The position numbers and the translations under genes were made by a program. Under the pieces are notes generated by a model. It was given only the letters and a program-made list of their open reading frames with translations. It was not told where the DNA came from and made no database searches. DNA of 64,000 nt from WHSV01 sp050693895 (lineage in GTDB: Bacteria; Actinomycetota; CADDZG01; WHSQ01): contig JBOGWS010000009.1 of assembly GCA_050693895.1 (NCBI GenBank), forward strand, positions 1 to 64,000, written 5' to 3'. Shown piece by piece: positions 35,070 to 44,347 of this stretch. Each line of letters starts with the position of its first letter. Position 1 is the stretch's first letter.

Positions 35070-35738
35070 GTGCTGGCATGGATCGGCGTTGCGTTGCTGG
35101 TCGCGGCCGGTTGTGTCGCGATCCGATGGATGTCGGCACGCACGGATGCGCTCGGCCGCTCTCGTCCCTTTCCCTACATAGCCGTCGTTGTCCTGATTGC
35201 GCTCGGTAGCTCGGCGCTTGCACCATTGTTTCTTCGGGTTCGCCTCGAACGCCGGCTCGCGTCCTCTGCTTCGGAGTTGGTTGGAACGAAGGTCGGGGTT
35301 CGCTGCCAGAGCTTCGGGGGAGCCTTCGTGGACGCGGGGGCCGACTTGGGGTACGTGGTCTTCGGAGCTGACGGCAAGCCCGAGCAACGGACGCTAATCA
35401 AGCGAAAGCAGTGTGCGGATCTGTCCGACTATCTGGGCTCCGACAAGCAGCACCCAACGCACGACCAGATCGTCGCGGTCCACGTGCTCACTCACGAGAC
35501 CATCCACATGACCGGAGTGCGGAACGAGGCCCACACCGAATGCTTGGCGATGCAGCGTGACGCGGGGATGGCTCAACTCCTCGGAGCGTCACCCGAGGCG
35601 GCCGGGGAGCTTGCGATCGCTTACTGGCGCGATGTCTATCCCTGGATGCCGGCGGCCTATCGCTCGGAGGAATGCGCGCCCGGCAAGGCCCTCGACGCCG
35701 GCCGACTCGACGCGCCGTGGGTGCTCGCCACGAGATAG
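35070..35738 (+). CDS. Membrane-anchored protein with HExxH metallopeptidase motif
   Basis: 222 residues from GTG 35070. Two N-terminal hydrophobic segments (about 1-18 and 35-55) are followed by an outside or inside soluble domain with three or four cysteines and the sequence VLTHETIHMTGVRNEAHTECLAMQ: HETIH fits the zinc peptidase HExxH, and NExxxxE a few residues on could supply the third ligand as in gluzincins. The length and motif spacing are like uncharacterised actinobacterial proteins. No substrate or partner is evident. Confidence 0.65.
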   Translation: MLAWIGVALLVAAGCVAIRWMSARTDALGRSRPFPYIAVVVLIALGSSALAPLFLRVRLERRLASSASELVGTKVGVRCQSFGGAFVDAGADLGYVVFGADGKPEQRTLIKRKQCADLSDYLGSDKQHPTHDQIVAVHVLTHETIHMTGVRNEAHTECLAMQRDAGMAQLLGASPEAAGELAIAYWRDVYPWMPAAYRSEECAPGKALDAGRLDAPWVLATR

Positions 35739-35901
35739 AGGTCGCCACTCTTCGCCGAACACGGAGTCTTTGTAAGAAAGGTAACGGAACTTCATTTCTC
35801 ATGACATTTTCTTTGGGAACTGCTTTTCGTAACGATTCGAGGACGGTGCCTCCCTAGCTTGTCGCTCAGTAAGCAAGCGGTCGACCTTGGGGAGGACCCA
35901 T

Positions 35902-36384
35902 ATGTTGAAGAAGTTCCTGTCCGTCGCGGTGGCGGCATGTCTCGTGATTCCCGCCGGAAGCGCATTTGCTGGAGAGGAACCGGCACCGGAGCGAACTCGT
36001 GTGGACATCGTAGGAATGGACTACCACTTCATGCTGGCCGACGGAGACGAGTTCCCCAGGAAGCTGGCGAAGGGGGCTTACAAGTTCACGTTCCGCAACG
36101 ACAGCGAAAAGCGGATCCACGAAGTGGTCATGTTCAAGTTGCTCCACGGAAAGAAGCTCTACTGGCTCCTGAGGATGCCCGAGAAGAAGGCGCAGCGTCA
36201 CGTTCGGTTCGTGGGTGCGACCTTCGCGATGCCCGGCAAGGAAGCAAAGAGGCCGATCAGGGCGGACCTGACCAAGGGTCGTTACGCCATGCTCTGCTTC
36301 GTGCAGAACCGAAAGAGGACAAAGCCGCACTTCCTGAAGGGAATGAAGCACCGCTTCAACGTCGTCAGTCCCACGGAGCTGTAG
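35902..36384 (+). CDS. Secreted cupredoxin-like protein
   Basis: 160 residues from ATG 35902 (GGGAGG at 35889-35895). Signal peptide MLKKFLSVAVAACLVIPAGSAFAG, then an all-beta domain rich in Lys/Arg: DIVGMDYHFMLADGDEFPRKL, YKFTFRNDSEKRIHEVVMFKLL and, at the C-terminus, MLCFVQNRKRTKPHFLKGMKHRF. The Cys-His-Met order and the upstream His (IHEVV) mimic a type-1 copper site of sulfocyanin type. The strong positive charge suggests a soluble carrier binding an acidic partner or the cell wall. Not recognised as a named protein. Confidence 0.72.
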   Translation: MLKKFLSVAVAACLVIPAGSAFAGEEPAPERTRVDIVGMDYHFMLADGDEFPRKLAKGAYKFTFRNDSEKRIHEVVMFKLLHGKKLYWLLRMPEKKAQRHVRFVGATFAMPGKEAKRPIRADLTKGRYAMLCFVQNRKRTKPHFLKGMKHRFNVVSPTEL

Positions 36385-36417
36385 CTCCTTAGCGGCAGGT
36401 CAACTTCACCTTGTAGG

Positions 36418-36445
36418 CCGGCGTCCCTGTCTTTTGGGGCGCCGG
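36418..36445. terminator. Bidirectional terminator-like hairpin
   Basis: CCGGCGTCCC (36418-36427) pairs with GGGGCGCCGG (36436-36445), about 10 base pairs with one wobble and an 8-base loop containing TTTT, between the convergent cupredoxin-like and PPOX genes. A second small hairpin GGAGCT/AGCTCC lies at 36375-36388 across the stop. Confidence 0.55.
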
Positions 36446-36465
36446 TCTCGCGCGAGGCCACCGGC

Positions 36466-36876
36466 TCAGCCCTTTTTGGTTGGGCCAACCCTGTCTATCG
36501 AGATTCGGATGATCAGACGCCTCTCCTCCTCCATCGCCCTTCTGTAATCGTCCCAGTCGGGATGTTCGCCCGATATCCGTCGGTAATAGTCGATCAGTCT
36601 CTCCATAGCATGGGGCTGGGATATCAAGTCGACCTTGCCGTCGATCTGTATCCAGTCTCCGTAGAAGCCGTCGCTAAAGACACAGACGGTCGCCCTCGGA
36701 TCTCGCCTCAGGTTGCGAACCTTGTAGGCGGTCTCGCGACTGCTGATGACGACGTAGCCGTCACCGTCGATACCGACGGTTATCGGCGAGGTCTGGACTC
36801 CGTCGTCGGCCTTACGGGTCACAAGCACGGCTCGGTGATTCCTGCTGACGAACTCGAGCGCATCGTCGCGGTTCAT
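36466..36876 (-). CDS. PPOX-class flavin/F420-dependent oxidoreductase
   Basis: 136 residues from ATG 36876 with AAGGAGA upstream. Split-barrel flavin-binding fold: FVSRNHRAVLVTRKADDGVQTSPITVGIDGDGYVVISS, YKVRNLRRDPRATVCVF and GDWIQIDGKVDL. Such short PPOX proteins in actinobacteria commonly bind F420 and act on tetrapyrrole-like or xenobiotic substrates; this member's substrate is unknown. Confidence 0.88.
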   Translation of the reverse strand: MNRDDALEFVSRNHRAVLVTRKADDGVQTSPITVGIDGDGYVVISSRETAYKVRNLRRDPRATVCVFSDGFYGDWIQIDGKVDLISQPHAMERLIDYYRRISGEHPDWDDYRRAMEEERRLIIRISIDRVGPTKKG

Positions 36877-37134
36877 AGCTGATCTCCTTTGGTCGTGAGA
36901 GAGAACCTACTGGGCGTGGGGGTCATGGAGGCTCCCGCTGGGCCCGCGGCGGGTACGGTTTGCTCCCCTAATTGACTAGTCCGCACCCCGATCGGGCCGG
37001 CCCATCTAGTCCCATAACGGCGGCAAGAAATGAGCCTGCCTGCCTATTGGGAAAAAGTTACAGGCGGCCGATGTCCTCAGGGAACGGGATTCCTCGGCGA
37101 CCCAGGTCGCCCGAGAGCTAGCCATGGAGGACGA

Positions 37135-38886
37135 ATGTCGCATTTCGGAACGCGAGCTGCAGGGGGCACTGGGCGGAGAGTCGTCGCCGCTTCCCTCGGC
37201 GCGCTGCTACTGGCTCTGATTGGCGGCACCGGCGCACACGCCCGCGAGGCGGGGGACCGCTACTCGACCGTGATCGTCCAGGCCATGCCGGGCGAACGAT
37301 CTGCGGCGGCGAACCTGGTTCGCTCGGTCGGCGGACGGGTCGGCCGCCATCTCGACGTCATAAACGGGTTCTCCGCTCGCGTTCCGTCGAGCGCCATCGC
37401 CTCTCTGGGCGAAACCTCGTCCGTACGCGCAGTTACGCCTAACGGCCGAGTCTCGCTGTCCAGCCACACCAACGTAAGCCCGGGCACCGGAAAGGGGTCG
37501 AGCTACGACGTCACGCGAGCAATCGGGGCCCGCAAGTTGTGGGAGCAGGGTTACACCGGCAGCGGGGTCGACGTTGCTCTCATCGACTCGGGCGTCGCCC
37601 CGGTCAGAGGTCTCCGGTCCGCGGGCAAGATTCTCCACGGTCCTGACTTCTCGTGGGAGTCCCAGGCGGAGAATCTGAGATACCTCGACACCTACGGGCA
37701 CGGGACGCACATGGCCGGACTCATCACCGGGCGGGAGGGACCCGCCGGCGCTGCCTACCACACGAACAATCACAACCATTTCGGAGTTGCTCCCGATTCG
37801 CGCCTCGTCAGCCTCAAAGTGGCCGACGCCAAAGGGCTCACGGACGTAACACAGGTGATCGCGGCCATCGACTGGGTCATCGCTCATCGGAACGACGCAG
37901 GCATGAACATTCGTGTGCTCAGCCTTTCGTTCGGAACCGACGGCACCCAGACCTACTTGCTGGACCCACTTTCCTTCGCCGTCGAACGCGCATGGAAGAA
38001 GGGGATCGTTGTCGTAGCTGCCGCCGGGAACACTGGTTTCGGTGATCTGAGCCTCAACAACCCGGCGTTCAATCCGTTCGTCATTGCGGTCGGCGCCACC
38101 GACACCAGGGGCACCGATTCGATCTCAGACGATGTCGTCCCAAGTTGGTCGACGACTGGAAACATTCTGCGAAATCCCGACGTGGTCGCGCCCGGAACTT
38201 CGGTCGTAAGCTACAGAAACCGTCAGTCCTACATCGACAAGCACCACCAGGAAGGCCGAATCGGCAGGCGTTACTTCAAGGGCAGCGGAACGTCGCAGGC
38301 GACCGCGGTGACCTCGGGAGCCGTGGCGCTGTTGCTGGATCGCAGGCCGAACCTGAAGCCCGACCAGGTCAAGAAAGCGCTCACCGCGACCGCCACGCGA
38401 TTGCCAGGTGCTAGCTCGCGTGCCCAGGGACGCGGTCTGCTCAACCTGCCGGCCGCCAATACGTATTCTTCGTTCTTTCTCTCGGGCCAGCTCCACCTCC
38501 CCGGCACCGGCCTCGGGGGCCTTCTCGGAGCGCGCGGCTCGAACATCATTTCGTCCTCCGGCGTGCCCCTGGTCGGCGAGAAAGACATCTTCGGCCAGCC
38601 CTGGCTGGCTACGACGATCACGAACCTCGGCAACAGTCTTCTCGGAATTTTCAACGGCACGCTTCTCTCGGGGCTGGGTTTCGTCACCGATCCGGTTCTC
38701 GGGCTCGTGTGGGAAACCGTCGGGTGGGAACGGAACGACTGGGCCGGCAGCCGTTGGACCGACGAATCGTGGACTGGAAGTCGATGGACCGGTAGCCGCT
38801 GGACCGGCAGCCGGTGGACGGGAAGTCGGTGGACGGGAAGCCGGTGGACGGGCGATACGTGGTCGAGTGCTTCTTGGGGCGACTAG
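37135..38886 (+). CDS. Secreted S8 subtilisin-like protease with Trp-rich C-terminal repeats
   Basis: 583 residues from ATG 37135, with GGAGGAC upstream; the open frame starts earlier, at 37030. Signal peptide through GGTGAHARE, I9-like propeptide with STVIVQAMPG, and the peptidase domain with Asp in VALIDSGVAP, His in YGHGTHMAGL, Asn in VVAAAGNTGF and Ser in GSGTSQATAV. The C-terminal tail is WAGSRWTDESW followed by five tandem GSRWT units and GDTWSSASWGD, a pattern seen in some actinobacterial subtilases. The GGDEF-EAL gene begins at the very next base, so c-di-GMP signalling and secretion are probably expressed together. Confidence 0.93.
   Translation: MSHFGTRAAGGTGRRVVAASLGALLLALIGGTGAHAREAGDRYSTVIVQAMPGERSAAANLVRSVGGRVGRHLDVINGFSARVPSSAIASLGETSSVRAVTPNGRVSLSSHTNVSPGTGKGSSYDVTRAIGARKLWEQGYTGSGVDVALIDSGVAPVRGLRSAGKILHGPDFSWESQAENLRYLDTYGHGTHMAGLITGREGPAGAAYHTNNHNHFGVAPDSRLVSLKVADAKGLTDVTQVIAAIDWVIAHRNDAGMNIRVLSLSFGTDGTQTYLLDPLSFAVERAWKKGIVVVAAAGNTGFGDLSLNNPAFNPFVIAVGATDTRGTDSISDDVVPSWSTTGNILRNPDVVAPGTSVVSYRNRQSYIDKHHQEGRIGRRYFKGSGTSQATAVTSGAVALLLDRRPNLKPDQVKKALTATATRLPGASSRAQGRGLLNLPAANTYSSFFLSGQLHLPGTGLGGLLGARGSNIISSSGVPLVGEKDIFGQPWLATTITNLGNSLLGIFNGTLLSGLGFVTDPVLGLVWETVGWERNDWAGSRWTDESWTGSRWTGSRWTGSRWTGSRWTGSRWTGDTWSSASWGD
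38743..38883 (+). repeat. 15-base tandem repeat coding GSRWT units
   Basis: The 3' end of the subtilase gene is a run of 15-base units encoding Gly-Ser-Arg-Trp-Thr: one GSRWT, a DESWT variant, five consecutive GSRWT, then GDTWS. Codons vary between units (synonymous differences at Gly, Ser and Arg), so the repeat is held at the protein level rather than being a recent slippage product. Confidence 0.93.
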
Positions 38887-41472
38887 TTGAGCGAACAGTG
38901 CAACGGACCCGAGACCAATAACGCTTCTGCCAGGCCGGTGCGGACTCCCCGCACCGGCCCCATGCTTGTCTGGTACCTGAACGCGCTGCTGCTGGCGGCG
39001 GCTCTGTTCATCTATCTCGGTCCGTTCTCGGTCCTCGAGCATGGCCCCGCGCGCCTCCTCATCCCCTGGTGGGTGCTTGCCGTGGGCTTCTTCGTTGCCG
39101 AGAAGAACCTCGTGCACCTCGAGTTTCGTCGTCACTCTCATAGCTACTCGTTGTTCGAAATCCCTCTGGTCGCCGGCTTCTTCTTCGCGCCGCCGGGGGC
39201 GATCGCGCTCGCGCAGCTCGTGAACCTTTCTGCTTCGCTGTTCCAGCGCCGGGAGTTCGTGAAGAACGCATTCAACTTCGCCAACGCCACGTTCAGCATG
39301 GGTGTTGCGCTTCTCGTGTTCTTCTCTCTGGCGGATGCGTCCGGTCCCAGCGTCCTCCGTAACTCGGTTGCGGCGTTTCTGGCAGCCCTCGCCTTCTCGG
39401 TGCTCGAAGCGGCCATGGTCATGGCTGCGATGTTCCTTGCGACTGGAGATCTCCCCAAGGGGAGCCTGCGACGAAGCCTGGGTTTTGGGGTTCTCGTGTC
39501 TGTGACAAACACATCTCTCGCCCTGATGGCGACCACCATCCTGTGGTTCGATCCCAAAGCGACGATCCTCTTCTTGGTGCCGACCGTGGTGCTTTTCTTC
39601 GCCTACAAGACGTTCGTGTGGCAGCGCCGGAAGAGCGAAAGCCTCGAGTCTCTCTACGAATCGACTCGGACTTTGCATCACTCGGTGGACTCCGGGCCCG
39701 CAACGCGCGATCTGCTCGAGCAGGTAAAGAAGATGTTCCGCTCAGAGGTTGCCGAGTTCCTGTTGTTCGCCACAACCGAGCAGGAGGCTCACGTCAGGGT
39801 CACCCTCGACACAGGTGGGGAGTTGCACATCATCAAGTCCAACGTCCTGGATCCGACAGAGGACGTGTGGATGCACGTTGCCTCGCAGGACCGAGCCCAG
39901 CTGATTGGACGTCCGGTACGTGAGCAGGAACTTGCCGACCAACTGGCCGCGCGCGGCTTGCGGGACGCCATGGTCGCCCCACTCCGGGGTGAAGATGGTG
40001 TCATTGGGACCCTCCTTGTTGGGAATCGGGTGGGGGAGACTTTCCGAACGGACGACCTTCCATTGTTCGAGACATTGGCGAACCACGCGAGCGTCTCGCT
40101 AGCGAACGCTCGCTTGATGGACCGTCTGAGGGAGGAAGCCGCCGAGAAGGAGTACCAGGCCCTCCACGATTCACTCACGGGTTTGCCGAACCGAACTCTC
40201 TTCCGCGATCGAGTGGAGCATGCACTGGCCTCTCTCGAGCCGCGCGGCTCACTCGCCGTCCTTCTGGCGGACCTCGACCGCTTCAAGGAGATCAACGACA
40301 CGCTCGGGCATCACAACGGAGATCTGTTGCTGACCGAGGTCGCCCGTCGTCTGCGAACGGCGCTCGACTCGGCCGTGACCGTTGCCCGCTTCAGCGGTGA
40401 TGAGTTCGCCCTACTTGTTCCTCGTATCGACTCGGTCGAGGACGCGACCGCAACCGCTCAGCGGGTCCTTGACATCCTTCAGGAGTCCTTCGCCCTTGCA
40501 GACGTCGAAATCAACATCAACGCAAGCCTCGGAATCGCGGTTCATCCTCTGCATGGATCCGACGCAAACAAGCTCATTCAGCGCGCCGATGTGGCCATGT
40601 ACGTTGCGAAGGAGACGCACTCGGGCTTCGAAGTCTATTCAACCGATCGTGATGGCTACAGTCCTGCTCGACTAGCTCTGGCGTCCGAACTTCGTCAGGC
40701 CATCGAGAACGAGGATCTGCTCGTTCACTACCAGCCCAAGGTCGACATCAGGACGAGACGAGTCGTCGGCGTCGAAGCACTCGTCCGATGGATCCACCCC
40801 GAGCATGGTTTCATGCCGCCCGACGAGTTCATTCCGCTCGCCGAGCACACAGGATTGATTCAGCCCCTAACGAAACTGGTACTTCGCTCGGCCCTTCGCC
40901 AGTGCCGCGAGTGGCAGGCCGCGGGGCTGGATCTCGACGTCTCCGTCAACCTCTCGGTTCGAAGTCTTCTCGACCTGCAACTGCCACAAAGCGTTGCGGC
41001 CTTGCTGCGCGAGTTCTCCGTCGAACCGACTCGCCTCGTCCTCGAGATCACGGAAAGCAGCATCATGGCCGATCCGATCCGAGCAGCCGACGTGGTCGAC
41101 CGCCTCAGTGGTCTCGGAATCGGTCTCGCGATCGACGACTTCGGTACCGGCTACTCGTCGTTGTCCTACCTGAAGCGTCTGCCCGTTTCAGAGATCAAGA
41201 TCGACAAGTCCTTCGTCATGTCGATGACGAGCCAGGAAAACGACGCCGTAATCGTTCGCTCGACGGTCGACCTGGGACGGAACCTCGGCCTGCGAGTCGT
41301 CGCCGAGGGAGTGGAGACGATCGAGATGTTCAACGAGCTCAAGAGGCTCGGATGCGACATCGCTCAGGGGTACCTGTTGAGTCGCCCGCTGGCCGCGGAC
41401 GATCTGACGGCCTGGGCAAAGGACTGGCGCTCGGCAGAAGAGGGCGCGCTCGTTGCTTCTTTCGCATCCTGA
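38887..41472 (+). CDS. Membrane GAF-GGDEF-EAL protein (c-di-GMP turnover)
   Basis: 861 residues from TTG 38887, directly after the protease stop. About six to seven membrane segments occupy residues 25-240 (a MASE-like sensor), followed by a GAF domain (about 260-410), a GGDEF domain (about 420-580) and an EAL domain (about 590-845). The GGDEF signature reads FSGDEF, a variant that can be active, and no RxxD inhibitory site precedes it. The EAL domain is complete: GVEALVRW, NLSVRSL, EITESSIM, IDDFGTGYSSLSYLKRLP, KIDKSF and VAEGVET. The net activity is probably phosphodiesterase, with possible cyclase. Confidence 0.94.
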   Translation: MSEQCNGPETNNASARPVRTPRTGPMLVWYLNALLLAAALFIYLGPFSVLEHGPARLLIPWWVLAVGFFVAEKNLVHLEFRRHSHSYSLFEIPLVAGFFFAPPGAIALAQLVNLSASLFQRREFVKNAFNFANATFSMGVALLVFFSLADASGPSVLRNSVAAFLAALAFSVLEAAMVMAAMFLATGDLPKGSLRRSLGFGVLVSVTNTSLALMATTILWFDPKATILFLVPTVVLFFAYKTFVWQRRKSESLESLYESTRTLHHSVDSGPATRDLLEQVKKMFRSEVAEFLLFATTEQEAHVRVTLDTGGELHIIKSNVLDPTEDVWMHVASQDRAQLIGRPVREQELADQLAARGLRDAMVAPLRGEDGVIGTLLVGNRVGETFRTDDLPLFETLANHASVSLANARLMDRLREEAAEKEYQALHDSLTGLPNRTLFRDRVEHALASLEPRGSLAVLLADLDRFKEINDTLGHHNGDLLLTEVARRLRTALDSAVTVARFSGDEFALLVPRIDSVEDATATAQRVLDILQESFALADVEININASLGIAVHPLHGSDANKLIQRADVAMYVAKETHSGFEVYSTDRDGYSPARLALASELRQAIENEDLLVHYQPKVDIRTRRVVGVEALVRWIHPEHGFMPPDEFIPLAEHTGLIQPLTKLVLRSALRQCREWQAAGLDLDVSVNLSVRSLLDLQLPQSVAALLREFSVEPTRLVLEITESSIMADPIRAADVVDRLSGLGIGLAIDDFGTGYSSLSYLKRLPVSEIKIDKSFVMSMTSQENDAVIVRSTVDLGRNLGLRVVAEGVETIEMFNELKRLGCDIAQGYLLSRPLAADDLTAWAKDWRSAEEGALVASFAS

Positions 41473-41608
41473 GTCCAGCCCTCTCCGGTCTCAGGACTAA
41501 TTCACCCGGAGCGTGGCACAAGTCGTCGTCCCGCTAACCGACCGGCTGGGTCATTGCGTTGTCCGATAACCGCTAGTCGAACGCTCGAGGGGCTGCGAGG
41601 ATGGGTCG

Positions 41609-43045
41609 ATGAAACTCGACTTCGACAACTGCTACAAGGCGCTCAACAGCCGCGATGCACGGTTCGACGGAAGCTTCTTCGCCGGCGTGACATCGACCGG
41701 CATCTACTGCAGGCCGAGCTGTCCGGCGCGCACCGTCAAGCGTTCAAACGTCAGGTTCTTCCACACGGCCGCCGCCGCGCAGGGTGCCGGTTTTCGCGCC
41801 TGCAAGCGGTGTCGTCCGGATGCCTCTCCAGGATCGCCGGAATGGGATGTCAGAGCCGACCTCGTTGGGCGAGCGATGCGGCTGATAGCGGACGGAGTCG
41901 TCGACCGGGAGGGAGTTGACGGACTCGCCCGGCGCTTGCACGTCAGCGCGCGACACCTTCATAGGCAACTCGTGGCGGAGGTCGGAGCTGCGCCTCGGGC
42001 ACTCGCGAGCGCTCAACGGGCCCAGACGGCTCGCGTCCTCATCGAAACGACGGCCCTTCCCTTCACCGAAGTGGCGTTCGGAGCGGGTTTCGCAAGCATC
42101 CGTCAGTTCAACGACACGATTAGAAACGTCTTTGCCACCACTCCCACTCAGCTCAGAAGGAGGAACGCAAACGAAGAATCCTCCGCGCCGGGAACGATGT
42201 CCCTGCGGCTCCCTTATCGCGCGCCGTTTGCCGGCGAGGACTTGCTGGCGTTCCTGGGTAGGCGCGCGATCTCGGGGGTCGAGTCGTACGACGGCACCGT
42301 ATATCGGCGAACGCTGAGGTTGCCGACGTCGGATGCGATCGTCGAGCTAGCAATGGGTCAGGACCACGTTCGGTGCGTGCTGCGGCTCGGCGACATTCGT
42401 GACCTCGGCCCGGCAGTCCGCCGTTGCAGGCAGCTGCTCGATCTTGACGCGGATCCTGTTGCAGTCGATGAATCACTGGGCAACGACCGCGTCCTCGGTC
42501 CCGCCGTGCGAGCGCATCCCGGCCGACGGTTGCCCGGGAGCGTCGATGGCTTCGAGCTTGCAGTGCGCGCGGTGCTCGGCCAGCAGGTTTCAGTGGCGGG
42601 CGCACGCACGATTGCGGGCCGGCTCGTTCATCGCTTCGGCAAACCGCTGACGGCGCCCGACGGAAAACTTACGCACGTTTTCCCCGAGCCCGCCGCGCTC
42701 GCCGACGCCGACCTCGGTGAGCTCGGAATTCCCGGGAGCCGTCAGGAGTCGGTGCGCACGCTCGCAGGGGCCGTCGCGAGCGACCTGGTGCTCGATCGGG
42801 GAGCGGATCGCGCCGACGTCACAGCGAAGCTAAGGGCGTTTCGGGGAATCGGTCCGTGGACCGCGTCGTACGTCGCCATGCGAGCGTTGGGCGATCCCGA
42901 CGTCTTCCTGCCGGGAGACCTAGGCGTGAGGCGGGCCCTCGAGAAGCTCGGCCATCCCGGCGATCCCAACTCGGCGGAGATCCTCGCCGAAAGCTGGCGG
43001 CCCTGGCGCTCCTACGCCGTCCAATACCTCTGGGCCACCCCGTAA
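41609..43045 (+). CDS. alkA: Ada-type sensor/AraC HTH fused to AlkA DNA glycosylase
   Basis: 478 residues. N-terminal Ada zinc-binding domain with four Cys (TGIYCRPSCPAR and CKRCRPD, about 32-72) that accepts methyl groups from phosphotriesters, then an AraC-type HTH (about 85-185, VSARHLHRQLVAEVGAAP and FASIRQFNDTIRNVF). The AlkA part (about 195-478) has the N-terminal TBP-like domain and a helix-hairpin-helix GPD motif (FRGIGPWTASYVAMRALGDPDVFLPGDLG) with catalytic Asp. It removes alkylated purines and probably auto-activates its gene under methylation stress. No separate ada methyltransferase is nearby. Confidence 0.94.
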   Translation: MKLDFDNCYKALNSRDARFDGSFFAGVTSTGIYCRPSCPARTVKRSNVRFFHTAAAAQGAGFRACKRCRPDASPGSPEWDVRADLVGRAMRLIADGVVDREGVDGLARRLHVSARHLHRQLVAEVGAAPRALASAQRAQTARVLIETTALPFTEVAFGAGFASIRQFNDTIRNVFATTPTQLRRRNANEESSAPGTMSLRLPYRAPFAGEDLLAFLGRRAISGVESYDGTVYRRTLRLPTSDAIVELAMGQDHVRCVLRLGDIRDLGPAVRRCRQLLDLDADPVAVDESLGNDRVLGPAVRAHPGRRLPGSVDGFELAVRAVLGQQVSVAGARTIAGRLVHRFGKPLTAPDGKLTHVFPEPAALADADLGELGIPGSRQESVRTLAGAVASDLVLDRGADRADVTAKLRAFRGIGPWTASYVAMRALGDPDVFLPGDLGVRRALEKLGHPGDPNSAEILAESWRPWRSYAVQYLWATP

Positions 43046-43142
43046 CCGTTTCTGAGCGCATAGCTCCCGCCAATCCGGCTCATTGGCACAGAAAACCTTC
43101 AGAACATGGGACGGTGGGCTCTGAAGACCGACTCACTGAGGT

Positions 43143-44276
43143 ATGCGCGCCTTGCAGCAGAACCAGCAGAAGGTATCGACGCTCGAGCTCTTCTTCGACC
43201 TCGTATTCGTCTTCACGCTGACGCAGTTGGCCAGCCTTCTGAGGCGGGATCCGACGTTCGAGGGAGCGGCACGAACGGTTCTTGTCTTTACCGTTCTCTA
43301 CTGGATGTACGGCGGATACGTGTGGCTCACGAACAGTGTTGCGCCGAACCTGACTCTCCGGCGCATGCTCCTCATTCTCGGGATGGCGGGGTTCTTTGTT
43401 TGTGCACTGGCCGCCCCCGAGGCTTTCGGCGATAGCGGTCTGGCCTTCGGGGTCGGCTACCTGCTCGTGGTCATCGTGCATGGCGCACTTTATGGAGAGG
43501 AGCTTGGGTGGGACGTGCTCGCACGCGTCGTTCCCCTGAACCTATTGTCGGCCGGCTTCGTGCTTGGTGCGGTCCTTTTGGAAGGCCCGGCAGCCTACGC
43601 TGGTTGGATCATCGCGATCGCGATCCAGTTCGTAACACCGTTCATAGCTGCTCGCGTTGCCCCAGGTTTCGACATTCGCTCGGAGCACTTCGTCGAGCGC
43701 CACGGTCTGATCATGATCGTTGCGCTGGGCGAGTCCATCGTCGCGGTGGGCATAGGCGCTTCGCATCTTTCCTTGGACATCCTCGTGGTGACGGGGCTGC
43801 TCTTGGGCCTGGCGTTGATCTCGGCCCTGTGGTGGGCCTACTTCGTCGGCGAGGACGAGGCCGCGGTGTTGGCGATGTCTTCGGTGGACGCGGCGGAGAG
43901 ATTCCGACTCGCGATAAACGCGTACTTCTATTCGTACATACCGATGCTGCTCGGAATCGTGATCATGGCCGCCGCCCTCGAGGAGGCCATCGCCGACATG
44001 TCCCACCGCCTTCCGACGGCTTTCGCCCTCGCGCTCGGTGGAGGCGTGGCGCTGTACCTGCTCGGCGACCTCTTCTTCAGGCGAACTCTGCGTATCGAAC
44101 CGCGCATCTTCCGCATCTGCGGTGCTCTGCTTGCCCTTGCGACGATCCTCATCGGTACGTACGTCACCGCAGTAATGCAATTGGTCGCGCTCGTAACGAT
44201 ACTGAGTGGGATGCTCGTCCTCGAGGCTCGAAGTACCCGGCTGCAACCCCCTCTCCGAATCTCAAATTCTCCTTGA
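43143..44276 (+). CDS. LtrA (low temperature requirement A) family membrane protein
   Basis: 377 residues. LtrA family: N-terminal LELFFDLVFVFTLTQLASLL, the conserved ERHGLIMIVALGESIVAVGIG stretch and ALWWAYFVGEDEA, and about ten hydrophobic segments. Found in many bacteria including Listeria; function unknown, possibly a transporter. Confidence 0.93.
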   Translation: MRALQQNQQKVSTLELFFDLVFVFTLTQLASLLRRDPTFEGAARTVLVFTVLYWMYGGYVWLTNSVAPNLTLRRMLLILGMAGFFVCALAAPEAFGDSGLAFGVGYLLVVIVHGALYGEELGWDVLARVVPLNLLSAGFVLGAVLLEGPAAYAGWIIAIAIQFVTPFIAARVAPGFDIRSEHFVERHGLIMIVALGESIVAVGIGASHLSLDILVVTGLLLGLALISALWWAYFVGEDEAAVLAMSSVDAAERFRLAINAYFYSYIPMLLGIVIMAAALEEAIADMSHRLPTAFALALGGGVALYLLGDLFFRRTLRIEPRIFRICGALLALATILIGTYVTAVMQLVALVTILSGMLVLEARSTRLQPPLRISNSP

Positions 44277-44347
44277 CTCTCCCCCTCGAGGGAGGGGTTC
44301 ATCGTGAGTCCCGGAAGGAGGAACGATGGGTGGCCACCGACGCCTTG

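Noticed and set aside
36877..37134. Possible c-di-GMP or c-di-AMP riboswitch upstream of the subtilase
   Set aside because: Several GC-rich hairpins are visible and the neighbour is a c-di-GMP enzyme, but I could not match the conserved core of either class.
38743..38883. CRISPR-like array
   Set aside because: The 15-base periodic repeat is coding (GSRWT), has no spacers and sits inside the subtilase frame.
38125..39681. 518-codon minus-strand open frame across the subtilase and GGDEF-EAL genes
   Set aside because: Arg/Glu/His-rich shadow of two well-supported plus-strand genes, including the mirror of the GSRWT repeat.
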